61,155 bases of DNA from Candidatus Aquabacterium excrementipullorum (GTDB lineage: Bacteria; Pseudomonadota; Gammaproteobacteria; Burkholderiales; Burkholderiaceae_C), in the NCBI GenBank assembly GCA_019112875.1, contig DXIO01000081.1, positions 1 through 61,155 of the forward strand, given 5' to 3'. Shown here one piece after another: positions 7,920 through 18,212 of this stretch (position 1 is the stretch's first letter; each line of letters begins with the position of its first letter). Made by a program: the position numbers and the translations under genes. The notes beneath the pieces are model-generated. The model saw only the letters and a list, made by a program, of their open reading frames with translations, did no database searches and had not been told where the DNA came from.

Positions 7920-9580
7920 GCCGCGTTCGAGGTCAGCGGGGCACGCGGCGCGGGCTGACGGCCCACGGGGCGGCTGGCGTACAGCGTGGCCGTCGCCACC
8001 GGGGCGTGCGGCGCAGGGCCCGCGTCGCGCAGCTTGAAGGCCGAGATCACGTTCTGCAGCGTGGCGGCTTGCTGGCGCAGGCTTTCGGCGGCGGCGGCGC
8101 TTTCTTCCACCAGCGCGGCGTTCTGCTGCGTGCCGTGGTCCAGCGAGGCCACGGCCTGGTTCACCTCGCCGATGCCCACGCTCTGCTCGGTCGTCGAGGC
8201 GTTGACCTCGGCGATCAGGTCGTTCATGCGGCGCACCTGGGCCACGATGTCGTTCATGGTGACGCCGGCCTCATCGACCAGGCGGCTGCCGGTCTCGACC
8301 TTCTCGTTGCTGTCGGTGATCAGTTGCTTGATCTCCTTGGCGGCCTGGGCGCTGCGCTGGGCCAGCGTGCGCACCTCGCCGGCCACCACGGCGAAGCCGC
8401 GGCCCTGCTCGCCGGCGCGGGCGGCTTCCACCGCGGCATTGAGCGCCAGGATGTTGGTCTGGAAGGCGATGCTGTCGATCACGCCGATGATGTCTGCGAT
8501 CTTGTGGCTGGCGTTGGTGATGTCGCTCATGGTGTGCACCACGCGCTCGACCACCTCGCCGCCGCGCCCGGCCACATCGGCGGCCGAGGCGGCCAGCACG
8601 CTGGCCTGGCGCGAGCTGTCGGCGTTGTGCTGCACGGTGCTGGTCATCTCCTGCATCGACGCGGCGGTCTGCTGCAGGGCGCTGGCCTGGCGTTCGGTGC
8701 GGCTGGACAGGTCCATGTTGCCAGTGGCGATCTGCGTGGAGGCCACGGCGATGCTGTCGGAGGCTAGACGCACCTGGCCCACCATGGCGACCAGGCTTTC
8801 GTTCATGCTCTTGAGGGCGGCCAGCAACTGGCCGGTTTCGTCGCCACGGTCGACGATGATGTCGGTGCGCAGGTCGCCGGCGGCCACGGCCTCGGCCAGC
8901 TTCACGGCCCGGTTGAGCGGACGGGTCACGCCGTTGCTGAGCAGCCAGCCCATCGTGGCGGCGGCCAGCAGGGCGCTCAGGCAGGCGGCGACCATGATGG
9001 CCCGGTCGTTGCCGTAGGCGTCTTCGGCGGACTTGGCGCGCGCCACGGCCTGGTCGTGCTCGTGCTCCACGAAATCATTGGTGGCCTTGAGCAACTGCGC
9101 CAGCAGCGGGCGGCATTCGGCGTTCATCTTGGCGACGGCCGCGTCTCGGTTGCCCTGCAGTTCCAGGCCGACGATGGTGCCGGCCACGGCGCGGTACTTG
9201 TCTTCGATCTGCGCGATGGTGTCGACCATGGCGCGGTCTTCGGGCGTGGCGTCACCTTGCGACACGGCGGCGCGCAGGTTCTTCACGGCATCGTCGACAT
9301 CCTGCTGGGCCTTGACGATGGCGGCTTTCTCGATCTCGCGGTCGCTGGGCTGGGTCACCAGCACCAGGTTGCGTGCGGCGATGGCCCGTCGGGTGGCGGC
9401 GCCGCGCACGGCGGTGGCCAGGCGCTCGCGCTGATTGGCGCCTTCGAGGTAGTCGGAAAAGCGGTCGTTGGCGCGGCTGAGAGAGTTCAGCGCCAGTGCG
9501 GACACCAGCAGCACCACGGCAGACAGGCAGATGAAACCGAGCATCAGCTTGGTCTTGATGCGCATGTGATTGAGTGCCAT
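7838..9580 (-). CDS. Methyl-accepting chemotaxis protein
   Basis: A 580-residue inner-membrane chemoreceptor. TM1 about 10-32, a periplasmic helical sensor about 35-190 (4HB-type), TM2 about 192-212, HAMP about 213-265, then the signalling hairpin whose tip reads LALNAAVEAARAGEQGRGFA (the invariant CheA/CheW contact region). There is no NWETF-type CheR-tethering pentapeptide; the C-terminal 50 residues are proline/alanine-rich and probably a flexible tail. Start ATG 9580 follows AGAGGGG. The tail-coding end overlaps the MFS gene by 82 bp. The ligand is unknown. Confidence 0.93.
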   Translation of the reverse strand: MALNHMRIKTKLMLGFICLSAVVLLVSALALNSLSRANDRFSDYLEGANQRERLATAVRGAATRRAIAARNLVLVTQPSDREIEKAAIVKAQQDVDDAVKNLRAAVSQGDATPEDRAMVDTIAQIEDKYRAVAGTIVGLELQGNRDAAVAKMNAECRPLLAQLLKATNDFVEHEHDQAVARAKSAEDAYGNDRAIMVAACLSALLAAATMGWLLSNGVTRPLNRAVKLAEAVAAGDLRTDIIVDRGDETGQLLAALKSMNESLVAMVGQVRLASDSIAVASTQIATGNMDLSSRTERQASALQQTAASMQEMTSTVQHNADSSRQASVLAASAADVAGRGGEVVERVVHTMSDITNASHKIADIIGVIDSIAFQTNILALNAAVEAARAGEQGRGFAVVAGEVRTLAQRSAQAAKEIKQLITDSNEKVETGSRLVDEAGVTMNDIVAQVRRMNDLIAEVNASTTEQSVGIGEVNQAVASLDHGTQQNAALVEESAAAAESLRQQAATLQNVISAFKLRDAGPAPHAPVATATLYASRPVGRQPAPRAPLTSNAAQALKSPSLARPASNSATRLIPAEIDR

Positions 9581-9937
9581 CGCAGCCCCTCTTGGCGACT
9601 GGCGCCAGATTGCCCGGCGGTGGATCCCTCATCACGGGGCCTCCGGGCGGTGGCCTGCGACGGGTTGCGGCCTGATGGCGTGTACGCCTGTGCAGCAACC
9701 TTTTGGGTATCGGTCGCAGATTAGTCCGATAAACCCTTAAAAAGAACGTTTAAGATTTTCAGGCTGGATTTGTACAGGTTCGGTTAAGGTTTTCGGCCAT
9801 TTTTTTGAGGGTTTGACACCCTTGGATGGCACGCAGGGTCAAGTGTCGCCGGCATGGCAAGCCCTCCAGGCATGCGGCACAGTGTCATTGCAAAGGCGGC
9901 GGCCAGCCTCATCTGATCTGGTCACGCGGATATCCCG
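9581..9937. other. 357-bp divergent intergenic region between the chemoreceptor and lhr
   Basis: No gene is seen here. It contains the most AT-rich stretch of this part of the window (about 9720-9815), including a run of seven T at about 9801-9807, and presumably carries both divergent promoters. TCCGATAA at 9725-9732 (plus) and ACCGATAC at 9707-9714 (minus) resemble sigma-28 -10 boxes, but neither has a fitting -35 element. Confidence 0.4.
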
Positions 9938-12900
9938 ATGCCCCTGTCCACCTTCCACCCTGTCGTGGCCGACTGGTTCGCCAGCGCCTTCCGGGCGCCC
10001 ACCGAGGCGCAGGCCCTGGCGTGGCCGGCGATCGCCGCCGGGCGGCACACGCTGGTGGCCGCGCCCACCGGTTCGGGCAAGACGCTCACGGCCTTCATGG
10101 CCGCCATCGACAGCCTGCTGCGCCAGGGCCTGGACGGTACGCTGCCCGATGAGACGCAGGTGATCTACGTGTCGCCGCTCAAGGCGCTGTCCAACGACAT
10201 CCACGTGAACCTGGAGGCACCGCTGGCCGGCATTCGCGCCTCGCTGGCACGGCAAGGCCTGCCGGACGTGGAGATGCGCGCCGCCGTGCGCACGGGCGAC
10301 ACGCCCCAGGGCGAGCGCGACCGCATGCGCCGCAAGCCGCCGCACATCCTGGTGACCACGCCCGAATCGCTCTACGTGCTGCTGGGCTCGGTGTCCGGCC
10401 GGCGCATGCTGTCCACGGCGCGCACGTTGATCGTCGACGAGATCCACGCCGTGGCGGCCAGCAAGCGCGGCAGCCACCTGGCCTTGTCGATGGCGCGGCT
10501 GGACGCGCTGTGCGGCCGGCCGCTGGTGCGCGTGGGCCTGTCGGCCACGCAAAAGCCCATCGACGAGGTGGCGCGCTTCCTGGTGGGCACGGCCCGCGTC
10601 GCGCCGGATGGCACGCCGCATGGAAAGCCCGATTGCACGCTGATCGACATCGGCCACCACAAGCCGCGCGATCTGGCGCTGGAGTTGCCGCCCGTGCCGC
10701 TGTCGGCCGTGATGAGCAACGACCAGTGGGAGACCGTGTACGACCGCCTGGCCGAGCTGGTGGCGCAGCACCGCACCACGCTGGTCTTCGTCAACACGCG
10801 GCGCATGGCCGAGCGCGCGGCGCGCCACCTGGGCGAGCGCTTGGGCAAGGATGTGGTGGCGGCCCACCATGGCAGCCTGGCGCGCGATTCGCGGCTGAGT
10901 GCCGAGCAGCGCCTGAAGGCGGGCGATTTGAAGGTGCTGGTGGCCACGGCCTCGCTGGAGCTCGGCATCGACATCGGCGATGTGGACCTGGTCTGCCAGA
11001 TCGGCTCGCCCCGCTCCATCGCGGGCTTCCTGCAGCGGGTGGGACGCTCGGGCCACGCGGTGGGCGGCGTGCCCAAGGGGCGCTTGTTCCCCCAATCGCG
11101 CGACGACCTGGTCGAGTGCGCGGCCCTGCTCGACAGCGTGCGCCGTGGCGAGCTCGACCGCCTGCACCTGCCGTCCGCGCCCGTGGACGTGCTGGCCCAG
11201 CAGATCGTGGCCGAGGTGACCTGCCAGGACTGGGACGAGGACGCGCTCTACGCCCTGGTGCGCCAGGCCTGGCCTTACGCCACCTTGCCGCGCGCCAGCT
11301 TTGACGCAGTGGTGCGCATGCTGGCCGAAGGCTTCACCACCCGCAACGGCCAGCGCGGTGCCTATGTGCACCGCGATGCCGTGAACCGCCGCCTGCATGG
11401 CCGTGCGGGCGGGCGCATGACGGCGTTGATGTCCGGCGGCACCATCCCCGACGTGGCCGACTACAGCGTGATCCTGGAGCCGCAGGCGCACAACATCGGC
11501 ACCGTGCACGAGGACTTCGCCGTCGAAAGCATCGCGGGCGACGTGTTCCAGCTGGGCAATGCCAGCTACCGCATCCTGAAGGTCGAGCCAGGCCGCGTGC
11601 GCGTGGCCGATGCCCAGGGCGCGCCACCCAGCATCCCCTTCTGGCTGGGCGAGGCGCCGGGGCGCAGCGATGAACTCTCGCAGGCCGTGTCGCGTCTGCG
11701 GGCCGAAGTGGCCGAGCGCTTCGAGCATGACGTGGACACCACGGCCGCGCCACGTGCCCAGCATTACCTGGCGCACGAGCTGCAACTGGGCGAAGCGGCG
11801 GCCGCGCAGCTCGTCGATTACCTGGTGCGCACGCGGGCCGCCCTGGGCACCGTGCCCACGCAGCAGCACCTGGTCATCGAACGTTTCTTCGATGAATCGG
11901 GCGGTACGCAACTGGTGATCCATTCGCCCTATGGCAGCCGGCTCAACCGTGCCTGGGGCCTGGCACTGCGCAAACGCTTTTGCCGCCAGTTCAACTTCGA
12001 GCTGCAGGCCGCGGCCACCGAAGACGCCATCGTGCTGTCGCTGTCGAGCAGCCACAGCTTCCCGCTGATCGACGTGGCGCGCTACCTGCACAGCAACACC
12101 GCGATGGACGTGCTGATCCAGGCCCTGCTCGATGCGCCGTTGTTCGGCGTGCGCTGGCGCTGGAACGCCACCACCGCGCTGGCCCTGCCGCGCTTCACCG
12201 GCGGGCGCAAGGTGGCACCGCAGCTGCAGCGCATGCGCAGCGAGGATCTGCTGGCCGCCGTCTTCCCGGACCAGGTGGCCTGCGCCGAGAACATCGTCGG
12301 CGAGCGCGAGGTGCCCGAGCACCCGCTGGTGGCGCAGACTCTGTACGACTGCCTGAACGAGGCCATGGACGCCGAAGGCTGGCTGGCGCTGCTGCGCGGG
12401 CTTGAATCCGGCCGCATCGCCATCGAGGCGCGCGAAACCACCGCCCCGTCGCCGCTGGCCGCCGAGGTGCTGACCGCGCGCCCCTATGCCTTCCTGGACG
12501 ACGCGCCGCTGGAAGAACGCCGCACCCAGGCCGTGATGGCCCGCCGCCTGACCGACCCCGACCACCCCGACGACCTGGGCCACCTGGATCCGGCCGCCAT
12601 CGACGACGTGCGCGCTCAGGCCTGGCCTCAGGCGCGCGATGTGGATGAGATGCACGATGCGCTGATGAGCCTGGGTCTGATCACGCCCGAGGATGTGCAG
12701 GCGCAACCGGGTTGGGCGCTTTTGCTGCAGGCCTTGGCTGCTGACCATCGTGCTGCGCAGCTTGGCATCGACGCGCCCTGGGTGGCGGCCGAACGATTGC
12801 CGCAAGCCTTGGCGCTCTTTCCGCAGGCCACATGCCAGCCCCCGATCGAGGCGCCGCCCGAGTTCGCCGAGCGGGCCTGGTCGCCTGACGAAGCCCTGGT

Positions 12901-14326
12901 CGAGATGGTGCGGTCGCGCCTTGGCGCTCTGGGGCCTGCGCCGGTGCTTCAACTCGCCGGTGATCTGCGCCAGCATGCATCGGCCATCACCCTCGCGCTG
13001 GCCAAGCTGGAAGCCGAAGGCGTGGCCATGCGTGGCCGCTTCACGCCACAGGCCTCAAAGCCCGAGGCCCTGGAGGAATGGTGCGAACGCCACCTGCTGG
13101 CCCGCATCCACCGCTACACCATCGCGCGCCTGCGCCGCGAGATCGAGCCCGTCGAGCCGCGCGATTTCATGCGCTTCCTGTTCGAATGGCAGCGCGTGGC
13201 CGACGACACCCGCATGCAGGGTGATGAAGCCCTGTCCGCCATCATCGAGCTGCTCGAAGGCTACGAGGTGCCCGCTGGCGCTTGGGAAGCGGAGCTGCTG
13301 CCCGCGCGTCTGGCCGACTACAGCCCTGCCTGGCTGGACCAGCTGTGCACCGGCGGCAAGGTGGCCTGGACGCGCCTGCGAGGCCACACCGCCAGCGTGT
13401 CGAGCACGGCAGGCGAGGGCGGTGGTGCGGTCGCCACCACCTTGCGCACCACGCCCATCGTGCTGTTGCCCCGCCGCGTGCTGAGCCTGTGGCGCGGCCT
13501 GCCACCCCAGCGTGCCGAAGACGACGAGGCCTTGCTCTCGCCCAAGGCCCGCCGCGTGGCCGCGCAGCTGGAGGCCGATGGCGCCTCCTTCTTCGACGAG
13601 CTGGCCATGCACGCGCACCTGCTGCCCACCGAACTGGAGGATGCGCTCACCGAACTCGTCGCGCGGGGCCGCGCGCATTGCGACAGCTTCACCGGTCTGC
13701 GCGCCTTGCTGCTGCCCTCGTCGAAGCGGCCTTCGGCCCATGGGGGGCGGCGTGGCCGCCGCACCGCTGTCTTCGGCCTGGAGGATGCCGGCCGGTGGGC
13801 CCTGGTCCGCCGGCCAGTGCTGCGTGCCGGCACCACGCCCGCGTCCACCAACAAGAGCACCACCTGGCCGCTGGACCCGGAAGCCGTCGAGCACGTGGCG
13901 CGCGTGCTGCTGCGCCGCTACGGCATGGTCTGCTGGCACCTGCTGGAGCGCGAGCCTGGCTGGCTGCCGCCGTGGCGTGAACTGCTGCGCGTCTACCAGC
14001 GGCTGGAGGCACGTGGCGAGATCCGGGGCGGCCGTTTCGTGGCCGGTCTCAGCGGCGAGCAGTTCGCGCTGCCAGAGGCCGTCGGCCTGATGCGCTCGGT
14101 GCGCCGCCGCCCGCGCGATGGCACGCTGGTGCGCATCTCCGCACTCGACCCGCTGAACCTGGCCGGCACCTTGCTGCCCGGCACCAAGGTGCCGCGCCAG
14201 GCCGGTGCCCGCCTGGTGTTCGAAGATGGCGTGCCGGTGGCCAGCCTGGTGGCGGGCGAGGTGCAGTTGCTGCAGCCGGGCATGGCCATCGAGCACATCT
14301 CGCGCTTGCGTCAAGCCTTGATTTGA
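9938..14326 (+). CDS. lhr: Lhr-type large superfamily 2 DNA helicase
   Basis: A 1462-residue protein, the length of full-size bacterial Lhr (about 1500). Walker A APTGSGKT at residues 42-49, DEIH box at 167-170, motif III GLSAT, and the Lhr-style motif VI region [10 protein letters not shown]. After the helicase core comes a winged-helix/Lhr-core region (to about residue 870), then the long C-terminal part found only in full-length Lhr, which in characterised homologues forms a distinct fold linked to DNA repair. It translocates 3' to 5' on single-stranded DNA in studied relatives. No partner nuclease gene (such as mpe) is adjacent; the gene appears monocistronic. Confidence 0.92.
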   Translation: MPLSTFHPVVADWFASAFRAPTEAQALAWPAIAAGRHTLVAAPTGSGKTLTAFMAAIDSLLRQGLDGTLPDETQVIYVSPLKALSNDIHVNLEAPLAGIRASLARQGLPDVEMRAAVRTGDTPQGERDRMRRKPPHILVTTPESLYVLLGSVSGRRMLSTARTLIVDEIHAVAASKRGSHLALSMARLDALCGRPLVRVGLSATQKPIDEVARFLVGTARVAPDGTPHGKPDCTLIDIGHHKPRDLALELPPVPLSAVMSNDQWETVYDRLAELVAQHRTTLVFVNTRRMAERAARHLGERLGKDVVAAHHGSLARDSRLSAEQRLKAGDLKVLVATASLELGIDIGDVDLVCQIGSPRSIAGFLQRVGRSGHAVGGVPKGRLFPQSRDDLVECAALLDSVRRGELDRLHLPSAPVDVLAQQIVAEVTCQDWDEDALYALVRQAWPYATLPRASFDAVVRMLAEGFTTRNGQRGAYVHRDAVNRRLHGRAGGRMTALMSGGTIPDVADYSVILEPQAHNIGTVHEDFAVESIAGDVFQLGNASYRILKVEPGRVRVADAQGAPPSIPFWLGEAPGRSDELSQAVSRLRAEVAERFEHDVDTTAAPRAQHYLAHELQLGEAAAAQLVDYLVRTRAALGTVPTQQHLVIERFFDESGGTQLVIHSPYGSRLNRAWGLALRKRFCRQFNFELQAAATEDAIVLSLSSSHSFPLIDVARYLHSNTAMDVLIQALLDAPLFGVRWRWNATTALALPRFTGGRKVAPQLQRMRSEDLLAAVFPDQVACAENIVGEREVPEHPLVAQTLYDCLNEAMDAEGWLALLRGLESGRIAIEARETTAPSPLAAEVLTARPYAFLDDAPLEERRTQAVMARRLTDPDHPDDLGHLDPAAIDDVRAQAWPQARDVDEMHDALMSLGLITPEDVQAQPGWALLLQALAADHRAAQLGIDAPWVAAERLPQALALFPQATCQPPIEAPPEFAERAWSPDEALVEMVRSRLGALGPAPVLQLAGDLRQHASAITLALAKLEAEGVAMRGRFTPQASKPEALEEWCERHLLARIHRYTIARLRREIEPVEPRDFMRFLFEWQRVADDTRMQGDEALSAIIELLEGYEVPAGAWEAELLPARLADYSPAWLDQLCTGGKVAWTRLRGHTASVSSTAGEGGGAVATTLRTTPIVLLPRRVLSLWRGLPPQRAEDDEALLSPKARRVAAQLEADGASFFDELAMHAHLLPTELEDALTELVARGRAHCDSFTGLRALLLPSSKRPSAHGGRRGRRTAVFGLEDAGRWALVRRPVLRAGTTPASTNKSTTWPLDPEAVEHVARVLLRRYGMVCWHLLEREPGWLPPWRELLRVYQRLEARGEIRGGRFVAGLSGEQFALPEAVGLMRSVRRRPRDGTLVRISALDPLNLAGTLLPGTKVPRQAGARLVFEDGVPVASLVAGEVQLLQPGMAIEHISRLRQALI

Positions 14327-14360
14327 GGCGCCGATACCTTCGTCGCGCTGTCGCGGCCGA

Positions 14361-14594
14361 TCACGTGCCGGTCTTGCGGGCGCCCCGGATGTTCATCGCC
14401 GCCAACCCGATCTGCAAGGCGATCAGCGCATAGGCCTGCGTGCTCCAGCCCCATATCACCCACAGCACATTGCTCAGCAGGTAGACCCAGAAGCCCCAGT
14501 TGCGCCGCTGCCTGGCGCGAGAGGCCACCAGCCAGGCGGCCATCAAGGTGACGGCCATTGCCGGCCACTGCATCAGATCCAAGGTCTCCTGCAT
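14361..14594 (-). CDS. Small membrane protein, two to three helices
   Basis: A 77-residue protein with hydrophobic segments near residues 9-25, 35-52 and 54-70 separated by short basic turns. The pattern SNVLWVIWGW resembles small SemiSWEET/PnuC-like proteins of unknown role that are common in proteobacteria, but I cannot assign a substrate. ATG 14594 has AAGGAG 8 bp upstream. It lies 70 bp downstream of the hybrid kinase on the same strand. Confidence 0.6.
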   Translation of the reverse strand: MQETLDLMQWPAMAVTLMAAWLVASRARQRRNWGFWVYLLSNVLWVIWGWSTQAYALIALQIGLAAMNIRGARKTGT

Positions 14595-14664
14595 CGAAGG
14601 GCTCCTTCATGTGACGGTGCGGCCCTTCGGCAAGACGTGTTCCCGCCGCGAAGCGGGACGGTGC

Positions 14665-16839
14665 TCAGCTCACGGCCTGGCCGATCGTCTCCAGCACATG
14701 GCTCAGGCGGTCGATGTCCACGGGCTTGACCAGATGCTCCCGGAAGCCGCTCTCTCGTGAGCGCTGGCGGTCCTTGTCCTGCCCATAGCCGGTCAGCGCC
14801 ACCAACGGTGTGTCGCCTTGGTCTGGCAGGCGGTGGATGGCCTGGGCCAGTTCATAGCCGTCCATCACCGGCAGGCCGATGTCCAGCAGGGCCAGGTCCA
14901 CACGGCGTGTGGACAGCAGGTTCAGGGCCGTGGGGCCATCGTGCACCACCAGCGTCGTGTAGCCCCACGTGTGCAGCAGGTCTGACAGCATGTGCGCGGC
15001 GTCTTCATTGTCGTCGACCACCAGCACGGTCTGCCCGACACCGCGCGGAACGCCCGTCGTGCCATGGCCCAGCCCGTTGGTGGTGTGACTGCCGTCGTGC
15101 AGCAAGGGCAGCGTGAGGTCGAAACGGCTGCCGCGGTTCGGCCCTTCGCTGTGCGCCGTCAGCGTGCCGCCGTGCATGGTGGCCATGGTGCGCGCGATGG
15201 TGAGGCCCAGGCCCAGTCCGCCCTTCGAACGGTCCAGGCCCTGGCGGCCTTGCGCGAACATGTCGAACACGCGCTTCAACTCATCCGGGCCGATGCCGAC
15301 GCCATCATCGGACACCGACAGCGTCACCTCGCCTTGCGCCGCTTGCGTCACCGTGACGCGGATGTGGCCATCGGGCGGTGTGTAGCGCGCGGCGTTGATG
15401 AGCAGGTTGGAGATGGCCTGGGCCAGGCGCACGGGGTCGGCCATCAAGGGCAGCCCGGTGGTCGGCACCTCGACCGAGAGCGCATGCCGCTTCTGCTCGA
15501 TCAGCGGGGAGGCTGTCTCGACCGCCTTGGCCACCACGGAGCACAGCTCGGTGTGCTGCGGCTGCAGGGCCACATGGCCCCGGATGATGCGCGCCACATC
15601 GAGCAGGTCATCGACCAGGCGGGCCATGTGTTGCACCTGCCGGCTGATGATGGCGCGTTCGCGTTCAGAGCCGGTCTCGCCGCGCATTTCCATCAGGTGC
15701 AGTGCGATCTGGATGGGCGAGAGCGGGTTGCGCAGCTCGTGGCCCAGCATGGCGATGAACTCGTCCTTGGCGCGGCTGGCGTGGCGGAGCTCGTCAGCGG
15801 TCTGCCGCAGACGGTGCTCGATGCGCGAGCGTTCGATGAACTCCGCCGCCTGGCGCGCGTACAGATCGAGGATGCGCAGCGCGCGCCCCGAGGGCTGCGT
15901 GGGCTGGCGCCAGTGGGTGGACAGCATGCCCATGGGCGTGCCGTTGTGGCCCAGCAGCGGCGTGCTCTGCACGGCTTGGTAGCCGGCAGCGGCGGCTGAC
16001 GCCAGGTGCGGCTGGTAGGCGGCGTCCTTCGTCACATCGGTGACCAGCACGCGGCGGCGCAGGCGCAGCGCACGCGCACAGGCGTCGTCGTCCTGGCTGT
16101 CCACCTTGGCGAACGAGCGCAGGAAGCCTTCGTCGAAGCCCCGTTGCGCGGCGATGCGCAGCGTGTGGTGCTCGGCATCGAACAGCTGCACATGGCCCTT
16201 GTCCGCGTCCATCAGCGAGAGCGAGGCGTCCAGCACCTCGTGCAGTGCGCTGTCCAGGTCCTGGCAATGCACCAGCCGCGACACCAGTTCGTGCAGCTGC
16301 GTCATCGCGCTCAGGTCGTCGGCCAGTGCGGCTTCCGCCTGCATGCGCCGCGTCACGTCCATCAAGGTGACCATCACGCCCAGGATCTCGCCCTGCGGGC
16401 CGCGCACGGGGCCGTAGCAGATGGTCAGGCTGAGTTGGCGCTCGCCGCCTTCGAGCTGCAGCAGGTAAGGCTGGTCTTCCAGGAAGACGCTTTCGCCGGT
16501 GGCCATCACCCGCCGGTAGATCGGTTCGTTGAAGTGCCAGACCTCGGGCCAGCATTCCTGGGTGGGCCGCCCCAGGTAGGTCGGGTGCTTGTCGCGCATC
16601 AGGCACGCGTAGGCATCGTTGTAGATCTGGACCAGGTTGGGGCCCCACAGCAGGATCATTTCGAAGCGGTTGTCCAGCACGTTGGACACCAGCGTGCGCA
16701 GCGTGTCCGACCAGCTGGACAGCGGCCCGAGTTCGGTCGTCGACCAATCCTTCTCGCGGATCAGCCGCGCCACTTCGCCGCGGCCTGGGGGCCAGGCCGT
16801 CGGGTCCTCTCCGCGCGGCGTTGATTGTTGTGGATTCAT
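14665..16839 (-). CDS. Hybrid sensor histidine kinase (PAS-GAF-HisKA-HATPase-REC)
   Basis: A 724-residue soluble kinase with no membrane segment. PAS about 20-165, GAF about 180-340, HisKA with His367 in GHELRNP, HATPase (about 470-590, NLLINAARYT and GGLGLGL), and a C-terminal receiver with Asp653 in LLDIGLP. ATG 16839 (Met3 of the longest frame) is preferred because GAGGGA lies 7 bp before it, whereas the ATG at 16845 is only about 3 bp from that site. The signal is unknown. The PAS N-terminus (TELGPLSSW) is typical of kinases that sense small molecules or redox state in the cytoplasm. Confidence 0.9.
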   Translation of the reverse strand: MNPQQSTPRGEDPTAWPPGRGEVARLIREKDWSTTELGPLSSWSDTLRTLVSNVLDNRFEMILLWGPNLVQIYNDAYACLMRDKHPTYLGRPTQECWPEVWHFNEPIYRRVMATGESVFLEDQPYLLQLEGGERQLSLTICYGPVRGPQGEILGVMVTLMDVTRRMQAEAALADDLSAMTQLHELVSRLVHCQDLDSALHEVLDASLSLMDADKGHVQLFDAEHHTLRIAAQRGFDEGFLRSFAKVDSQDDDACARALRLRRRVLVTDVTKDAAYQPHLASAAAAGYQAVQSTPLLGHNGTPMGMLSTHWRQPTQPSGRALRILDLYARQAAEFIERSRIEHRLRQTADELRHASRAKDEFIAMLGHELRNPLSPIQIALHLMEMRGETGSERERAIISRQVQHMARLVDDLLDVARIIRGHVALQPQHTELCSVVAKAVETASPLIEQKRHALSVEVPTTGLPLMADPVRLAQAISNLLINAARYTPPDGHIRVTVTQAAQGEVTLSVSDDGVGIGPDELKRVFDMFAQGRQGLDRSKGGLGLGLTIARTMATMHGGTLTAHSEGPNRGSRFDLTLPLLHDGSHTTNGLGHGTTGVPRGVGQTVLVVDDNEDAAHMLSDLLHTWGYTTLVVHDGPTALNLLSTRRVDLALLDIGLPVMDGYELAQAIHRLPDQGDTPLVALTGYGQDKDRQRSRESGFREHLVKPVDIDRLSHVLETIGQAVS

Positions 16840-17036
16840 CTGCATGTCCCTCGCGTCTTTTCTTCAAGGCGCAAGCCATCGCTGTGGCCATGGTTCACCC
16901 GGAGGGGCGTCCGGGTCAGGCCAGTCTATCGGGTTGCGCTTTCCTTTGCCGCCGTCGGGCATTCCGTTTGCCCAGAGATGGCGTCTGCCCACACGGGCAC
17001 CGCTTTCCACCTTTCCTTGTTCACAGGAGTCTCACC

Positions 17037-17561
17037 ATGTACCAGACCGATCTCAAGCTTCAGACCGCTTCCGGCGGCTTCAATCCCCTGCTGGCCACGG
17101 AACTGGCCCTGCGCGGCGCCGAACAGCTGTACGACATCAACGTGTCGACGGCGCGCGTGTTCGTGCAGGCTCAGGCCAACACGGCCGCGGCCTTCGGCGT
17201 ACCGGACTGGTCGCCACTTTTCGACCTGGCCACGGACCAGACCCGCCAGATTCTGTCGGCCGGTGCCGGGCAGGTGCTGGACGCCGCCCAGCGCGCCAGC
17301 GAAGTAGCCACCGAACTGCAGCGCAGTGCCGGCCAACTGCTCGAATCGCAGACCGCCCAGGCGGCCGACAATCTTCAGCGCGGCATGGAGGAGTTCAACG
17401 CCCAGGCCAGCGAAAGCCTGTCGCAACTGTCGCGAGCGGTGGGCGATGCCACGCAAGCGGTGCAGGATGGTCAGGAGTGGATGCAGGACGCCGTGCACGA
17501 CGTCGCTCGCCCGGACATGCCGCTGAACCCGATCAGCGAAGCGGCCCACGCGGTGGGCTGA
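17037..17561 (+). CDS. Phasin family protein (PHA granule-associated)
   Basis: A 174-residue, mostly helical amphipathic protein with the Phasin_2 pattern (early segment AAEQLYDINVSTARVFVQAQ-like, then many Ala/Gln heptads). Phasins coat polyhydroxyalkanoate granules, so the organism probably stores PHA. ATG 17037 follows ACAGGAGTCTCACC. No PHA synthase or depolymerase gene is nearby. It is longer at the C-terminus than the shortest phasins and ends in a Pro/Ala-rich tail. Confidence 0.75.
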   Translation: MYQTDLKLQTASGGFNPLLATELALRGAEQLYDINVSTARVFVQAQANTAAAFGVPDWSPLFDLATDQTRQILSAGAGQVLDAAQRASEVATELQRSAGQLLESQTAQAADNLQRGMEEFNAQASESLSQLSRAVGDATQAVQDGQEWMQDAVHDVARPDMPLNPISEAAHAVG

Positions 17562-17580
17562 TCGCACAGCGCTTCTTCAG

Positions 17581-17601
17581 GCCGGCCTTTCACAGGCCGG
17601 C
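17581..17601. terminator. Bidirectional hairpin between convergent genes
   Basis: GCCGGCCT (17581-17588) and AGGCCGGC (17594-17601) form an 8-bp stem with a 5-base loop, 19 bp after the phasin stop and overlapping the stop codon of the opposite gene. There is no strong T run, so termination efficiency is uncertain. Confidence 0.45.
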
Positions 17602-18045
17602 TTGCTGCGCGCGCGCGGCAGGCGAGGCGAGCGGCGGATCTTCCGGCTGCTCTTCTTCTGAATCCTCTTCGTCGGCGACCAGGTTCTCGAGGTCCACGGC
17701 TTCGGGGTCATCCAGAGAGACGAGTTCCGGCGTGCTGTCGAGCGCCTCGCTGGCGGACAACACCACCCGGTCAGGCGCGATATCGCCGCCTTCGTGCCAT
17801 TGCTCGGGTACGGCCGGACCGCGCTCACCGGTGCCGGCCATGTCGCTGTCGGCCTGCCGGTCGGTGTTGCCCGCCCCTGAAATCGATGCCGCCCTGCTGT
17901 CGACATCGTCATCGGTCTCGAGGTGCAGGCGGCCCTGGATGTCGGCGCCGCTGTCCGAACTGTCGCTGGGACCGAGCAGGCCGGCATCCCGACCTGTGGC
18001 GTGAAGGGGCGCAGGTGAACTGCCCAGGATGCTGCTTCTGGCCAT
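17590..18045 (-). CDS. Acidic, low-complexity hypothetical protein
   Basis: A 151-residue, strongly acidic, probably disordered protein. The stretch LGPSDSSDSGADIQG and a following DMAGTGERG are reminiscent of a small Burkholderiales family sometimes labelled chemotaxis protein; that label has no support that I can see. The C-terminal third is rich in Glu/Asp. ATG 18045 follows CGGAGACACAGC. It has no signal peptide or membrane segment. Confidence 0.6.
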   Translation of the reverse strand: MARSSILGSSPAPLHATGRDAGLLGPSDSSDSGADIQGRLHLETDDDVDSRAASISGAGNTDRQADSDMAGTGERGPAVPEQWHEGGDIAPDRVVLSASEALDSTPELVSLDDPEAVDLENLVADEEDSEEEQPEDPPLASPAARAQQAGL

Positions 18046-18146
18046 GCTGTGTCTCCGGTGATGCGGTATGACGCCGTTGCGGGCAATTGGTGTGCCTTAA
18101 ATCACCCCTTGACCTCAATGCCTACCCTTCTTTTTGGGCGCCAGCG

Positions 18147-18154
18147 GCCGATAA
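18147..18154 (+). promoter_or_regulatory. Candidate sigma-28 (FliA) -10 element
   Basis: A perfect GCCGATAA lies about 58 bp upstream of the proposed start of the GGDEF-EAL gene. The -35 position (about 18128-18135, TTCTTTTT) fits the TAAAGTTT consensus only in its 3' half. If real, it would link this gene to flagellar gene expression. Confidence 0.3.
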
Positions 18155-18212
18155 CTTCAGGTGGACGTGGCCCATCCGATGGCAGCGTCCGTTGGCCTAC
18201 AGGGACACAGGC

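Noticed and set aside
9707-9732. Sigma-28 promoters for the chemoreceptor or lhr
   Set aside because: -10-like boxes occur on both strands, but no matching -35 element lies at the right distance.
9839-12976. A 1045-codon open frame on the minus strand
   Set aside because: It is fully antisense to lhr, whose helicase motifs are all on the plus strand.
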